Positions 22,371 through 32,726 of a stretch of DNA of 64,000 nucleotides are shown here, in pieces; position 1 is the first letter of the stretch; each line of letters starts with the position of its first letter. The notes under the pieces were generated by a model. It was not told the origin of the DNA, made no database searches, and saw nothing but the letters and a program-made list of their open reading frames with translations. The position numbers and the translations under genes are program-made. This DNA comes from Leeuwenhoekiella parthenopeia (GTDB lineage: Bacteria > Bacteroidota > Bacteroidia > Flavobacteriales > Flavobacteriaceae), in contig NZ_JAJGMW010000002.1 of NCBI RefSeq assembly GCF_020782115.1, positions 248,001 to 312,000 on the forward strand, in the 5' to 3' direction.

Positions 22371-25064
22371 CTAGTTGATGATGAGTTTCCTGCTGGCAGA
22401 AACCGTATCATTCTTAACCTGCAGGATATAAACGCCCTGCGACAACGACGAGGTATTGATTTCTATCTGGTCAGAAAGTATTTGTTTTTGTGTTAGCACT
22501 TTACGGCCGTTAAGATCAAAAATAGTGATGTTTCCTTCCCCGAAGTTGCCATTGATAAACACATTAACCTGATTTCTGGAAGGATTTGGAAACAGGAAGA
22601 AGGCTTTGTTCGTATCATTTACATTTTCAACACCTAAAACACAATTTCCCTGAAATTCTGCGGGGACGTCAAAATTTTCTATCTGATCTAATCTGGACTC
22701 CGAACTCCCTTGCCGTGCATTGACTCCGAGACCTCTGCGAGCAAAGGCTTTCCAGATTAAACAGGCATGTTTTCCGCCATAAAGCACTTCGTCTGCCGCT
22801 AAAATAGCGTCACGGCCATCGACAAAGCCGGGTTGACAGGGCTGCATTTTCAGAGCTTGCATAACCAGTTTAAGAGAGATGGTATTACCTCCTTCACTTA
22901 AATAAACATCACTAGTAAAGCCGTAAATATCTATAAGATCCCAGGTTAAATCCCAAAGCATAGAAGCCCAAACGCTGCCTACTCCGTGTGGAGCCGAAAA
23001 TTGAGCAGTATTATTAGTATCGCCGTATGTGACAGGGTTTACAGATAAATCGGTGCTATAGGGGAAAGGTCTGATTCCTAAAGTTTCGTCATTTTCTCCC
23101 TGTACAACATAATTACCAATGGGGCGTGACTGCTGGGGAGTGTCTGAAGCTTGCATCGTAAGCAGAAGCCCCAAATAATCAGACCAGCCTTCTCCCATTT
23201 GCTCGGTAAAAGTCCCGCTCACGCAGTTGCCATCTGCATCACGCTGCGTACAGGTTTCCAGGCAATCAACTGTTTCAGGTCCTCCTGTAAGACGCATGGA
23301 GACGCCGTGACCGTATTCATGTACAATAATCACGTTGTCTAAAGAACCGTCACGTCTGTATGGGCCCACATCAACCAGAGATCCATTAACTGTAGTGCCT
23401 GCTATAAGCGCCTCGATGATTTGATCTCCGTCTGCTTTAGAAATCATTATCGAGGGAATGGTTATTTCGGGATCGCTTCCACCCATTTGAAAGATGGGAT
23501 CATCTACATTGTTGACGATGATTACGGCCAAAGCCCCTGCATTTTGGGCAAGAATTACTTTTTCTGTAAAATTACAGCCGCCTCTTCTGAAAACCGCAAT
23601 TTTATTGTTTAGTGCCGAAGCATTTGTTAAGGGATCACAGCCGTCAAATTCATCTAATGAATCGCCGCTATTGTCATCTCTGCCTAAAACTAATGCTGCA
23701 TTAATGGGCGCTTGTGGGAGGGAAGGTCCAAAGCCTGCCGGGTAACCTGTATACGAACCTGCAAGTGCCGTGGGGCTGTTTATAGAAAGGGGTTCACCGG
23801 CGGGACCAATTGCTGACCACAGAAACATCTGCATAATTGCGATTTCCCCATCGGGATCGGTACCAAAAGTTGCATTATTAAACCCATTGGGATCCTGACC
23901 CGATGCAAAAACAGGGTCGCCATCACCTATCGTTTCTGTATTTCCATTGACTACTTCTGTGCGACCTCTCCCGTAATTATTGGCCTGAAAGTTTCCACCG
24001 GCTTCATCAAAGCCATAAAAATACAGGATGTCGTGAAGCTTATTGTTAACGTAGAACAGATTTGTCAATGAAGCATCGGTATATTCCTGAGGCTGGGAGT
24101 CTGCTGCGAATGGGAAATTAAAATCCAAATCATCACCGCCACTGGGAGAATCGCCAATTGAAAAGTCGGGCTCCAAAAGAAATGCATAAACATTGTTTCC
24201 CCGGGTTATGTTATATTCGGCACCTTCCACACCGTTATCATCATGCCAGCCAAAGGGCGAGGCGGTCAGATTCTGAGGCTCAGTTACGACTTGTTGATCA
24301 CCTTCTGCCGGACTTTCTAATGGTAGCGGGAAAACCAGATAGCGCTCACCGGCAAGCGCGTTTGCATTTGGGGATTTTGAAGTTTCAAAACTGAGTTTTC
24401 TGGAGGTATTCTTACCTGAATGATATGCGGTATGATTCCCAAAGTTACACGTAAGCAGGTGATCATTTAGGTTTAAAAGTTCTCCGTTTGAAGCATCGAT
24501 TACTGCGCTCCACCAGTGTATACCTTTCGGTTCATGGATATTAATTGCGTAAGCTTTTTTTAGACTCCCTGTTTCTGTAGGAAAATATACTTTCTGAGCG
24601 GTGATGGGATCAAGCGAAATGCCTGCTGAATTGAGTTTATACGAGAAATCTTCGTGCTGCTCAAGTACTTTTAAATTTTGAATGTTACCCAGCTTTAAGT
24701 TAGCTGCTGCATTTTTTACTGCTGCTAAAACACCCTGATCTGTTGATTCGGCTTGTTTTGTGTCGAACGTAGGTGTATAGGAATCAATTGCATATACCAC
24801 CTCTTTCTTAGAATTAAGTGTATAGGAGCTTACTGCCTTAAATACGGGTAGGCCTTTATATACCTGTTGACCCACAACCTGAGTCAGGTTGTTTTGTGTT
24901 GAAGCTGCAACAACCTTCCATTCTGCAGTTACAGAGCTGGCTTTGTTTTGTTGTGAATTTAGATAAGCATCGATTATTGATTTATAATCGGTTTGCGCAC
25001 GCAGGACAAAAGGGGTACATAGAAAACAGAACCCCAGAATTAGATACAGGTAATTTTTTTTCAT
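22371..25064 (-). CDS. Secreted M36-type (fungalysin-like) metalloprotease with T9SS sorting tail
   Basis: An 897-aa protein. A signal peptide (about 1-23, ending LRAQ) is followed by an FTP-like propeptide region. The catalytic domain carries the zinc motif HEYGH (near 581) and the downstream ligand region EQMGEGWSDY. A PA-like insert (AGALAVIIVNN and ITIPSIMISKADG) precedes the active site. The last 75 residues have a type A T9SS sorting domain (FLFPNPSRNQV, ending GVYILQVKNDTVSASRKLIIN-like). It is likely exported by the Por system and anchored or released outside the cell to digest proteins. It has no evident operon partners. Confidence 0.92.
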   Translation of the reverse strand: MKKNYLYLILGFCFLCTPFVLRAQTDYKSIIDAYLNSQQNKASSVTAEWKVVAASTQNNLTQVVGQQVYKGLPVFKAVSSYTLNSKKEVVYAIDSYTPTFDTKQAESTDQGVLAAVKNAAANLKLGNIQNLKVLEQHEDFSYKLNSAGISLDPITAQKVYFPTETGSLKKAYAINIHEPKGIHWWSAVIDASNGELLNLNDHLLTCNFGNHTAYHSGKNTSRKLSFETSKSPNANALAGERYLVFPLPLESPAEGDQQVVTEPQNLTASPFGWHDDNGVEGAEYNITRGNNVYAFLLEPDFSIGDSPSGGDDLDFNFPFAADSQPQEYTDASLTNLFYVNNKLHDILYFYGFDEAGGNFQANNYGRGRTEVVNGNTETIGDGDPVFASGQDPNGFNNATFGTDPDGEIAIMQMFLWSAIGPAGEPLSINSPTALAGSYTGYPAGFGPSLPQAPINAALVLGRDDNSGDSLDEFDGCDPLTNASALNNKIAVFRRGGCNFTEKVILAQNAGALAVIIVNNVDDPIFQMGGSDPEITIPSIMISKADGDQIIEALIAGTTVNGSLVDVGPYRRDGSLDNVIIVHEYGHGVSMRLTGGPETVDCLETCTQRDADGNCVSGTFTEQMGEGWSDYLGLLLTMQASDTPQQSRPIGNYVVQGENDETLGIRPFPYSTDLSVNPVTYGDTNNTAQFSAPHGVGSVWASMLWDLTWDLIDIYGFTSDVYLSEGGNTISLKLVMQALKMQPCQPGFVDGRDAILAADEVLYGGKHACLIWKAFARRGLGVNARQGSSESRLDQIENFDVPAEFQGNCVLGVENVNDTNKAFFLFPNPSRNQVNVFINGNFGEGNITIFDLNGRKVLTQKQILSDQIEINTSSLSQGVYILQVKNDTVSASRKLIIN

Positions 25065-25125
25065 AGCAAAAAAGTCAACCCTGTAAATATCTAATTTAGG
25101 GAGCTATCTCAATATATAGTTTAGA

Positions 25126-26460
25126 TTATTTAACATCTAAACCTTTGATTTTTTTGTAGTTGCGCAGGGCTTTACCGTCGGTCATTGTAGAGACGTGCAG
25201 GCAAATCTGGATGAGATTTTGATACAGCGTGTTTTCTGGATTAAATTCGTTAATCAGTAGTTTTTGAATGAGGCGATTAAAATGATTTTCATTGTCATCA
25301 AGGGCCTTGCAGCCTGCCTCGAGAAGGGTTGATAGGATTTCGTATCCTGCAATCTCCTTTTCAATTACTTCCCGGCTGTTGTAAATACGCTCTATACTGA
25401 GGTTGATAATATCGGTGATTTGTGCCTGATAAGCACTTTTGTCTAAAAGCGAATGATGAAAAGTACCGTTTAGGATCTCATCCTCGTGCTCCATAAAGGT
25501 TTCTACCGCTTCGTTAATTAAGGTATTAATAGCTAATGCCCGCAGATAGCTTACGCGGTCTGATGTTTGAGAAAGAGCATTGTACTTGCTTCGGTCAATG
25601 GTTTTACCCACAAGCTTTACCATATATTCGAGTGCATATTCTTCGGGAATCAGACCCAGATTGATGCCGTCTTCAAAGTCTATTATTGTATAGCAAATAT
25701 CATCTGCCGCTTCCACGAGAAAAGCAAGGGGATGACGATACCAGCTTAAATCCTGTCCTGAGCTTCGTTGCAGCAGGCCTAAATCGGCGGCGACTTCTTC
25801 AAAAAAGATTTTTTCAGATTGAAAGAAGCCATATTTTTTATCGCTGATGTCGCTGGTGGGTTTGTGAGGCAGGGATTCTTTCGGGTATTTCATAAACGCT
25901 CCAAGTGTCGCGTAGGATAGTCTTAGTCCGCCTCCTGCGCCGGGTTTGCTTTGGCTTAAAATCTTAAAGCCGTTTGCATTTCCCTCAAACTTAATGAGGT
26001 CCTGATATTCTTTCGCCGTAAGGCTTTCTTTATAGCGCTTGCCGTAGCCGTTTTTAAAGAAATCGCCAATGGCTTTTTCGCCACTATGTCCAAAAGGAGG
26101 GTTGCCTATATCATGGGCCAGAGCGGCCGCGGCTACAATTGCTCCAAAGTCATTAAACTTATACCCGTGTATTTGTTCCAGATGTGGGTGTTTCTCTAAA
26201 ATGCGCCTTCCAACCATTCTTCCTAAAGACCTTCCTACAACTGAAACCTCCAGACTATGCGTCAAGCGGGTATGTACAAAATCGGTTTTTGAAAGCGGAA
26301 TCACCTGAGTTTTGTCCTGCAGACTCCTGAAGGCAGAAGAAAAAATGATACGATCGTAGTCAACTTCAAAGCCCAGGCGTATATCATCCTGCTCGCTGCG
26401 CAGTCGTTTTGAAGTGTCGCCAAACTTCTTTAAAGAGAGGAGCTGCTCCCAGTTCATCAT
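25126..26460 (-). CDS. dgt: Deoxyguanosinetriphosphate triphosphohydrolase (dGTPase)
   Basis: A 444-aa HD-domain enzyme that splits dGTP into deoxyguanosine and triphosphate. The HD residues are visible in RLTHSLEV and AAALAHDIGNPPFGHSGE. Further conserved patches are DRIIFSSAFRSLQDKTQV near the N-terminus and EAADDICYTIIDFEDG in the middle. Length fits the Dgt family. Two adjacent ATG codons compete for the start. It is divergent from the TonB-dependent receptor gene. Confidence 0.9.
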   Translation of the reverse strand: MMNWEQLLSLKKFGDTSKRLRSEQDDIRLGFEVDYDRIIFSSAFRSLQDKTQVIPLSKTDFVHTRLTHSLEVSVVGRSLGRMVGRRILEKHPHLEQIHGYKFNDFGAIVAAAALAHDIGNPPFGHSGEKAIGDFFKNGYGKRYKESLTAKEYQDLIKFEGNANGFKILSQSKPGAGGGLRLSYATLGAFMKYPKESLPHKPTSDISDKKYGFFQSEKIFFEEVAADLGLLQRSSGQDLSWYRHPLAFLVEAADDICYTIIDFEDGINLGLIPEEYALEYMVKLVGKTIDRSKYNALSQTSDRVSYLRALAINTLINEAVETFMEHEDEILNGTFHHSLLDKSAYQAQITDIINLSIERIYNSREVIEKEIAGYEILSTLLEAGCKALDDNENHFNRLIQKLLINEFNPENTLYQNLIQICLHVSTMTDGKALRNYKKIKGLDVK

Positions 26461-26633
26461 AATCTCAAGTTTTACGGCAAGTTACATTTTTTGACCGATA
26501 CTGACTGAAAACGCCTTAAAACTACTATTGGCTCAAAACTTTAAAATGAAATAGTGCAGTTGACCCTGTTGGGAAGGCAAGAGTATTTTTAAGCCCTTTT
26601 AAAGTGGCTGATTTTCAGCTGGCTGAAAATCTC

Positions 26634-26693
26634 TTAACATTTAGGTAACCATGAAGTAACCCCCAGCTTACGAATTGATAACACTGCATTAAC
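26634..26693 (+). promoter_or_regulatory. Six 11-bp-phased direct repeats (Pho-box-like array) before the TonB-dependent receptor
   Basis: The pentamer NTAAC recurs with exact 11-bp spacing: TTAAC 26634, GTAAC 26645, GTAAC 26656, CTTAC 26667 (one mismatch), ATAAC 26678, TTAAC 26689. Eleven-bp direct repeats are the form of PhoB-type binding sites (winged-helix regulators). The array ends 22 bp before a near-consensus -7 box, where it would replace the -33 element. Confidence 0.65.
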
Positions 26694-26714
26694 CCCCCGG
26701 CGAAACATTAGGGA

Positions 26715-26722
26715 CATCTTTG
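26715..26722 (+). promoter_or_regulatory. -7 box (one mismatch) of the TonB-dependent receptor promoter
   Basis: CATCTTTG differs from TAnnTTTG at one base. It is 23 nt before the ATG at 26745 and 22 bp after the phased repeats. The weak box fits an activated promoter. Confidence 0.5.
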
Positions 26723-26744
26723 CAGCGACAAATAAAAGCATAAA

Positions 26745-29525
26745 ATGAAACAAATTTATCTGGTTTTACTAGTACTTATATTTACTTCTGCAGCATTCGC
26801 TCAGGGTACAGGGAGTGTAGTAGGCGTATTGAGCGATAAAGAAATGAATAACGAACCTTTGCCTTTTGCAACTGTTCAATTAAAAGGTACAACAAAAGGA
26901 ACCACGACAGATTTTGATGGTTTATATGAGATAGCTAATGTTGATGCAGGTACTTATACTGTAGTATTTAGTTTCGTAGGTTATGAGACTGTAGAAATTC
27001 CTAATGTGGTTGTTGAAGCCGGAAAGGTGACCACAATCAATACCGGTTTAGGCGCAACAGCTGCGGCACTTGATGAGGTTGTAATTACAACCACCGTATC
27101 ACGTGAATCTGAGGTAGCCTTACTTTTAGAACAAAAGAATGCCACGGCGATTCAGCAAACTATTGGTGCAGATGAACTTGCCCGTAAAGGGGTTAGTGAT
27201 GCTGCGGCTGCGATTGCAAAAATTTCCGGGGTTTCAAAACAATCGGGCGGATCGGGTAATGTATATGTGCGTGGTCTGGGAGATCGTTATTTGAACACTA
27301 CTTACAATGGGCTTTCGCTTCCTTCAAATGATATTGAGCGTAAAAACATTGATCTTGATCTTTTTCCATCTGATATTATTCAGAATGTAGCTGTAAGTAA
27401 GGCCTATTCAACAAAGTTCTACGGAGACTTTGCTGCTTCAAACGTAGATGTAATCGCTAAGGATTATAAAGGAAAAGGCTTTTTAGACATTTCATTGGGT
27501 AGTGGAATCAACACGCGTGCAGCAGGAAAAGACTTTGTGCGTAGTGAAGGTACAGGTTACTTCGGTTTTTATAATCGTTATGATAATAACCCCTTCGCAG
27601 TTGTTCTTTCTCAACCGGTCGATCCCGTAGATGGCGGCCAGCCTATTAATCTAAACGGAAGCATAAGCGGTGGTACCTCTTTTGACTTTGGTAATGAGAC
27701 CCGTTTAAGTGTTTTTGCGACTGCTTCATTTGCAAATGATTTTGAATACCGAAGAGGTTCTAAGGCAGACTTTACCAGTGAGTACAAGCAACGCTTTGAT
27801 GATGTTGAGGAATTTGAATATTCAACCACCACCACCGCGATGGCAAATCTCATTTATCGCATCAACAGCAAGCACCGTATTTCATATAACTCCTTATTCC
27901 TGAACAGTTCTTCAGATGAAGTAGGAGATTATGGTGTTGACGGAAACGGAACAAACCGTGATGGTATTATTAGTATAGATGAGGGCTTCTTTGTTCGAAA
28001 TATTTTATTCACTCAGGATATGATTTTCGTAAACCAGCTCTCAGGGGATCATCAATTTAATGACAAGCTCGAATTGAGCTGGGGTGTAGGTTATAATCGT
28101 GTTTTTGCAAGACAGCCTGACCGTAAGCGTTTTACCTTAGAAAACTATCAATTGGCACTGGATAACGATCCTAATACCAATCCTTCATTTTTCAACAATA
28201 CCAACTTCGATAATCAGCGTTATTTTCAGGATATCCAAGACGAGGAAATTAACAGCCGTTTGAATCTGGAATACAAAGCTTCAGAAGCTATAAAATTGAA
28301 TTTCGGTTACAATGGAAGAACCAAGACTCGTGATTTCAAAAATATTCGTTATGGTTACGATCTACTTGAACCTCGTACCGAAGTATCGGATATCAATAAC
28401 CTGGATGGTGTTTTCAATCTTGAAAATTTGGGAACTATCTACGACACCTTTGTTTTTAGACCACTGGCTCCTGAGTATGGTATCGATAACCGTAATTTCC
28501 CTGGTAATTATGAAAACACCTATAATGGGAAGCTAGATATCCATGCGGGATATGTAAATGCTGAAATTACTACCGGAAAGTGGTTGTTTGTGCCCGGTTT
28601 CCGCGTAGAATCGTTCAGACAATCTATCGCTTATGATGTGATCAACCTCGGAAGCAACGGTATTGGTGAGTCTGCAGCATATAAAAACTTTTACCTGCCC
28701 AGTTTGAATGTTAAGTATGCGGTAAATGATGACTCAAACCTGCGTTTTTCAGCCTCAAAAACAGTTTCTTTCCCAGAATTTAAAGAGGTTGCACCCTTTG
28801 TATATGAGGATGTAACTCAGCGCGTAGGAGGTAACCCAGATTTGCTTAATGATCCTGCGGTTTCTAATATCTACAACCTGGATCTTAAATACGAATGGTT
28901 TTTTGGCAAAGGTGAATTGCTTTCCCTTTCAGGTTTTGGTAAAGAAATAAATGATCCTGTGAATAAGGTGATTGCAAACGACGCGACAGGAACACAGCGT
29001 TATTTCAGAACCGGGGATAAGGCAACAGTTTATGGTGTTGAATTTGAACTGCGTAAAAATTTACTTACCAATGAGGATGAGCAACCGGTTTTAGCCGCTG
29101 GTCTCAATGCGACTGTAATGAAAACAGAGCAAAAGCTGAAGAGTTCTAACGGTTCGTTTGTTTCAACTCTTGATCGTACCGACGAACTTCAGGGAGCTTC
29201 CCCTTATCTTATAAATGCAGACTTAAGCTACAGTCCTACTTTAGGTAGTTACAAACCCGTAGCAAACCTTATCTACTCTTACTTTGATGATCGTATTGAA
29301 GCTTTAGGATCTGGTCAGCTGGGTAATATTATTGAGAAAGGCGTACATAATCTTGACTTTGTTTTGCGCAATGAGTTGGGTAATAACTGGGAATTAAACC
29401 TTAGTGCTAAAAACCTGTTAGACCCGGATATTCAGTATTTCAGAGCAGAGCCTACAGGAGATATCGTAATCTCTAATTATAAGAGAGGTATTGATCTGGG
29501 TCTTTCCGTAAAATATTCATTCTAA
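26745..29525 (+). CDS. TonB-dependent outer membrane receptor with carboxypeptidase-like N-terminal domain
   Basis: A 926-aa outer membrane transporter. A signal peptide (1-19, ending AFAQ) is followed by a carboxypeptidase-regulatory-like beta domain (about 22-105, LPFATVQLKGTTKGTTTDFDG), a plug (about 130-250, VYVRGLGDRYLNTTYNG) and a barrel ending in F (LSVKYSF). It is not of the SusC length class. The next gene, 38 bp on, encodes a beta-helix lipoprotein, probably a surface partner. The phased repeats upstream suggest control by a PhoB-like regulator, so phosphate or organophosphate uptake is a reasonable but unproven role. Confidence 0.9.
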   Translation: MKQIYLVLLVLIFTSAAFAQGTGSVVGVLSDKEMNNEPLPFATVQLKGTTKGTTTDFDGLYEIANVDAGTYTVVFSFVGYETVEIPNVVVEAGKVTTINTGLGATAAALDEVVITTTVSRESEVALLLEQKNATAIQQTIGADELARKGVSDAAAAIAKISGVSKQSGGSGNVYVRGLGDRYLNTTYNGLSLPSNDIERKNIDLDLFPSDIIQNVAVSKAYSTKFYGDFAASNVDVIAKDYKGKGFLDISLGSGINTRAAGKDFVRSEGTGYFGFYNRYDNNPFAVVLSQPVDPVDGGQPINLNGSISGGTSFDFGNETRLSVFATASFANDFEYRRGSKADFTSEYKQRFDDVEEFEYSTTTTAMANLIYRINSKHRISYNSLFLNSSSDEVGDYGVDGNGTNRDGIISIDEGFFVRNILFTQDMIFVNQLSGDHQFNDKLELSWGVGYNRVFARQPDRKRFTLENYQLALDNDPNTNPSFFNNTNFDNQRYFQDIQDEEINSRLNLEYKASEAIKLNFGYNGRTKTRDFKNIRYGYDLLEPRTEVSDINNLDGVFNLENLGTIYDTFVFRPLAPEYGIDNRNFPGNYENTYNGKLDIHAGYVNAEITTGKWLFVPGFRVESFRQSIAYDVINLGSNGIGESAAYKNFYLPSLNVKYAVNDDSNLRFSASKTVSFPEFKEVAPFVYEDVTQRVGGNPDLLNDPAVSNIYNLDLKYEWFFGKGELLSLSGFGKEINDPVNKVIANDATGTQRYFRTGDKATVYGVEFELRKNLLTNEDEQPVLAAGLNATVMKTEQKLKSSNGSFVSTLDRTDELQGASPYLINADLSYSPTLGSYKPVANLIYSYFDDRIEALGSGQLGNIIEKGVHNLDFVLRNELGNNWELNLSAKNLLDPDIQYFRAEPTGDIVISNYKRGIDLGLSVKYSF

Positions 29526-29563
29526 AAAGTAACCAAAAAATTTACACTTAACACTTAAATACA

Positions 29564-30736
29564 ATGAAGACTAATTATTTATTTTCAAGCTTACTGGCGG
29601 CTGCGATACTTTTCGCATCTTGTGAAGCCGATGATACAGCTGATATCGTTATTAATGTTGACGGTAATGGAGGTACACAAACCCCGGTTGTAGGAACAGA
29701 ATTAAAGGGAACCTATACTTCAGACCTTACCCTTACGGCAGGTCAGGATTATACCCTTACCGATGCGTTGATTATGGCGCGTAATACGAAGCTTACCATT
29801 CCTGCCGGTACAACAATTAGAGCTACCAACGGAGCTAATGTGTATATCGCTATTTCTCAGGGTGCAGAGATTGATGCACAGGGTACTGCAAACAGTCCTA
29901 TCATTCTTACTTCTGCAGCAGCTACTCCTGCAGCAGGTGACTGGGGAGGATTAATACTTTTAGGTAGAGCACCTATAAATTCTACAAGTGGTTCAGCTAC
30001 TTCAACTTCAGAAATCGGAGCTCTTCCTTACGGCGGTGGAGACGCTTCAGACTACTCAGGTGTTATTAAATACGTACGTGTAGAATATTCTGGAGGTGCT
30101 GCTGACGGTCAGTCTGAAAACAACGGATTTTCATTCTACGGTGTAGGTAATGGTACTGTTGTAGATCACATTCAGGCTTTTAAAGGTAAAGATGATGGTG
30201 TAGAATTCTTTGGAGGTACCGTTAACGTAAGCTTTATTTCTGTTATTGATGCTGAAGATGATTCAGTTGACTGGACAGAAGGTTATTCAGGTACATTGAA
30301 CAACATTTATATTCAGCACGGAGCTGCACACGATAAAGGTATTGAGGCTGATGGTTATAATACTGATATAGGTAATAACTCAAATCCTGTTTATTTTTCT
30401 GCTCCTAACGTAAGAAACCTAACTATCATAGGCCAGGGTAATACTCCAGATACCGAAGCTGTACGTTTGCGTGCAGGAACTCAGGGAATCTTCACCAATG
30501 TTTTAATCGATGGTTTTGAAGAAGGTTTTGACCTTGATGGAGATAAAGGAAACAGCCCTACAGGTCAGGGAGTTCTTGATGATGAACTACAGGTTACCGA
30601 TGTGTTATTTACTAACGTAACTACAAAAATGAAAAATGATACCACCTTTGAGTTTACTATCGGTGATTTTATCACCGGAGATGGTGACGGTACAGGTACT
30701 GATTATGCCAGCTGGAGAACCGGTTGGACCAGATAA
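29564..30736 (+). CDS. Beta-helix-like lipoprotein paired with the TonB-dependent receptor
   Basis: A 390-aa lipoprotein with the lipobox FASC (Cys20) after a short signal peptide, then a low-complexity acidic linker. Repeated short strands and GxxV/I turns (LTIPAGTTIRATNG, GAEIDAQGTANSPIILTS, DWGGLILLG, VRVEYSGGAADG) suggest a right-handed parallel beta helix. From memory, homologous proteins are common beside TonB-dependent receptors in flavobacteria, often called hypothetical or multidrug transporter, the latter without basis. It likely binds the substrate of the receptor at the cell surface, as SusD does for SusC. A strong terminator follows. Confidence 0.82.
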   Translation: MKTNYLFSSLLAAAILFASCEADDTADIVINVDGNGGTQTPVVGTELKGTYTSDLTLTAGQDYTLTDALIMARNTKLTIPAGTTIRATNGANVYIAISQGAEIDAQGTANSPIILTSAAATPAAGDWGGLILLGRAPINSTSGSATSTSEIGALPYGGGDASDYSGVIKYVRVEYSGGAADGQSENNGFSFYGVGNGTVVDHIQAFKGKDDGVEFFGGTVNVSFISVIDAEDDSVDWTEGYSGTLNNIYIQHGAAHDKGIEADGYNTDIGNNSNPVYFSAPNVRNLTIIGQGNTPDTEAVRLRAGTQGIFTNVLIDGFEEGFDLDGDKGNSPTGQGVLDDELQVTDVLFTNVTTKMKNDTTFEFTIGDFITGDGDGTGTDYASWRTGWTR

Positions 30737-30760
30737 GCTTTATTTGAATTAGCTATTATA

Positions 30761-30787
30761 AAACCCCGAACCTAATGTTCGGGGTTT
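30761..30787 (+). terminator. Terminator of the receptor-lipoprotein operon
   Basis: AAACCCCGAAC (30761-30771) pairs with GTTCGGGGTTT (30777-30787) around a 5-nt loop, followed by a T-run. Confidence 0.88.
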
Positions 30788-30811
30788 TTGTTTTTCATAC
30801 CAATAAGACAT

Positions 30812-30845
30812 AAAAAAGTAGGCTCTGAAAAGAGCCTACTTTTTT
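30812..30845 (-). terminator. Terminator of aspS (may act on both strands)
   Basis: AAAAAAGTAGGCTCT (30812-30826) pairs perfectly with 30831-30845 around the tetraloop GAAA, giving a 15-bp stem with T-runs on either strand. It lies 23 bp after the aspS stop. Confidence 0.88.
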
Positions 30846-30868
30846 GTTGGTGTTTAAGGTTGTGTGAG

Positions 30869-32620
30869 TTATACAGTAACTTTCAAATTCAACTCCTTAA
30901 GCTGCTCGTCATCAATCTTAGCCGGAGCATCAATCATCACGTCACGGCCGGCATTGTTTTTAGGGAAGGCGATAAAGTCTCGTATGGTTTCCTGACCACC
31001 TAAGATAGCCACAAGACGGTCAAGACCAAAAGCCAGACCACCGTGTGGCGGGGCGCCGTACTGAAAGGCGTCCATCAGGAAGCCAAACTGTGCCTGAGCC
31101 TCTTCTTTGGTAAAGCCGAGGTAGTCAAACATTTTAGACTGCGTCTCTTTATCGTGAATACGTATAGAACCACCGCCTATTTCATTTCCGTTTAAAACAA
31201 GGTCGTAAGCATTTGCCTTTACATCGCCGGGATTGGTGTCCAGCAATTCCATCTGGCCGGGTTTGGGCGAGGTAAATGGGTGGTGCATTGCGTGATAACG
31301 TTCGGTTTCTTCGTCCCATTCTAAAAGTGGGAAATCTACCACCCAAAGCGGTGCAAACTCGTCTGACTTACGCAGACCCAGGCGGTTGGCCAGTTCCATA
31401 CGCAAGGCACTAAGCTGCGTGCGGGTTTTGTGGGTTTCTCCCGCCATAATCAAAATAAGGTCACCGGGTTTTGATTGTGCCTCTTCTGCGAAATGTTTTA
31501 AGTAGTCTTCGTCAAAAAACTTATTGACCGAAGAACTTAAGCTTCCGTCTGCATTATATTTTATCCAGATTAAACCAGTGGCGCCAATTTGAGGACGCTT
31601 CACCCAGTTGATGAGCTCGTCAATTTGCTTGCGTGAATACTCCGCACAACCTTCAACGTTAATTGCGTTTACCAATTCGGCATCGTCAAAAACGCCAAAT
31701 CCGAATGTGGTTCCCCCTTTGGGGGTTAGGGGGCAGAATTCCATCCCAAAACGAATATCCGGCTTATCGTTACCGTACTTGGCCATCGCCTCGTCATAGG
31801 TCATTCTCGGAAAGTTTTCGATCTCAAAACCAACCACTTCTTTCAGGAGGTGTTTGGTTAAGCCCTCAAAAACATTCAAAATATCTTCCTGCTCCACAAA
31901 AGCCATTTCGCAGTCAATCTGCGTAAACTCCGGCTGGCGGTCGGCGCGTAAATCTTCGTCTCTAAAGCATTTTACAATCTGAAAATACTTATCCATTCCA
32001 CCCACCATAAGCAATTGCTTAAAGGTTTGTGGCGATTGTGGAAGCGCATAAAACTGGCCTTCATTCATACGGCTGGGCACTACAAAATCACGGGCACCCT
32101 CAGGCGTAGATTTGATGAGGTATGGGGTTTCCACTTCAATAAAGCCTTTTTCAGAAAGGTAGTTGCGCACGGCAATACTTACCTTGTGTCTAAAGATGAG
32201 CTTCTCTTTTACCGGATTACGACGAATGTCGAGGTAGCGGTATTTCATACGCAAATCCTCGCCGCCGTCTGTCGCGTCTTCAATAGTAAAAGGTGGCGTT
32301 TTGGCCTCGTTTAGAATGCTGAGTTCTTCTACCAATAGCTCCACATCACCGGTAGGCATTTTTGGGTTTTTAGATTCGCGCTCAATCACTTTACCGGTCA
32401 CCTGAATCACAAATTCGCGCCCCAGGGTTTTAGCACGTTCCATCACGTCTTTGGGAGTACGCTCTTCATCAAAAATAAGTTGGGTGATCCCGTAGCGATC
32501 GCGCAGGTCTACCCAAATCATAAATCCCTTATCGCGGGTTTTTTGTACCCAACCTGCAAGGGTAACCGTTTCATTTATGTGACTGGCGCGTAATGCGCCA
32601 TTGTTATGCGTTCTGTACAT
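30869..32620 (-). CDS. aspS: Aspartate-tRNA ligase
   Basis: A 583-aa class II synthetase that charges tRNA-Asp. The N-terminal OB fold binds the anticodon ([21 protein letters not shown]). Class II motif 2 is seen as [16 protein letters not shown], a bacterial GAD insert lies between about 300 and 420, and motif 3 is [13 protein letters not shown]. The length fits bacterial AspRS. It is a single-gene unit with its own terminator. A TAAATTTG -7 box lies at 32640-32647. Confidence 0.96.
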   Translation of the reverse strand: MYRTHNNGALRASHINETVTLAGWVQKTRDKGFMIWVDLRDRYGITQLIFDEERTPKDVMERAKTLGREFVIQVTGKVIERESKNPKMPTGDVELLVEELSILNEAKTPPFTIEDATDGGEDLRMKYRYLDIRRNPVKEKLIFRHKVSIAVRNYLSEKGFIEVETPYLIKSTPEGARDFVVPSRMNEGQFYALPQSPQTFKQLLMVGGMDKYFQIVKCFRDEDLRADRQPEFTQIDCEMAFVEQEDILNVFEGLTKHLLKEVVGFEIENFPRMTYDEAMAKYGNDKPDIRFGMEFCPLTPKGGTTFGFGVFDDAELVNAINVEGCAEYSRKQIDELINWVKRPQIGATGLIWIKYNADGSLSSSVNKFFDEDYLKHFAEEAQSKPGDLILIMAGETHKTRTQLSALRMELANRLGLRKSDEFAPLWVVDFPLLEWDEETERYHAMHHPFTSPKPGQMELLDTNPGDVKANAYDLVLNGNEIGGGSIRIHDKETQSKMFDYLGFTKEEAQAQFGFLMDAFQYGAPPHGGLAFGLDRLVAILGGQETIRDFIAFPKNNAGRDVMIDAPAKIDDEQLKELNLKVTV

Positions 32621-32639
32621 GCTTGCTATTTTGAAGCTG

Positions 32640-32647
32640 CAAATTTA
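32640..32647 (-). promoter_or_regulatory. -7 box of aspS
   Basis: The minus strand reads TAAATTTG (TAnnTTTG), 20 nt from the aspS ATG. No -33 TTTG is found at 19 bp. Confidence 0.5.
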
Positions 32648-32726
32648 AGAAGATAAGGCTGTATTTGGACTTAAATACACACAAAATAGCTTGGCAGCGC
32701 CAAAAGAAAGGCTGGGGTTCAGGCAA

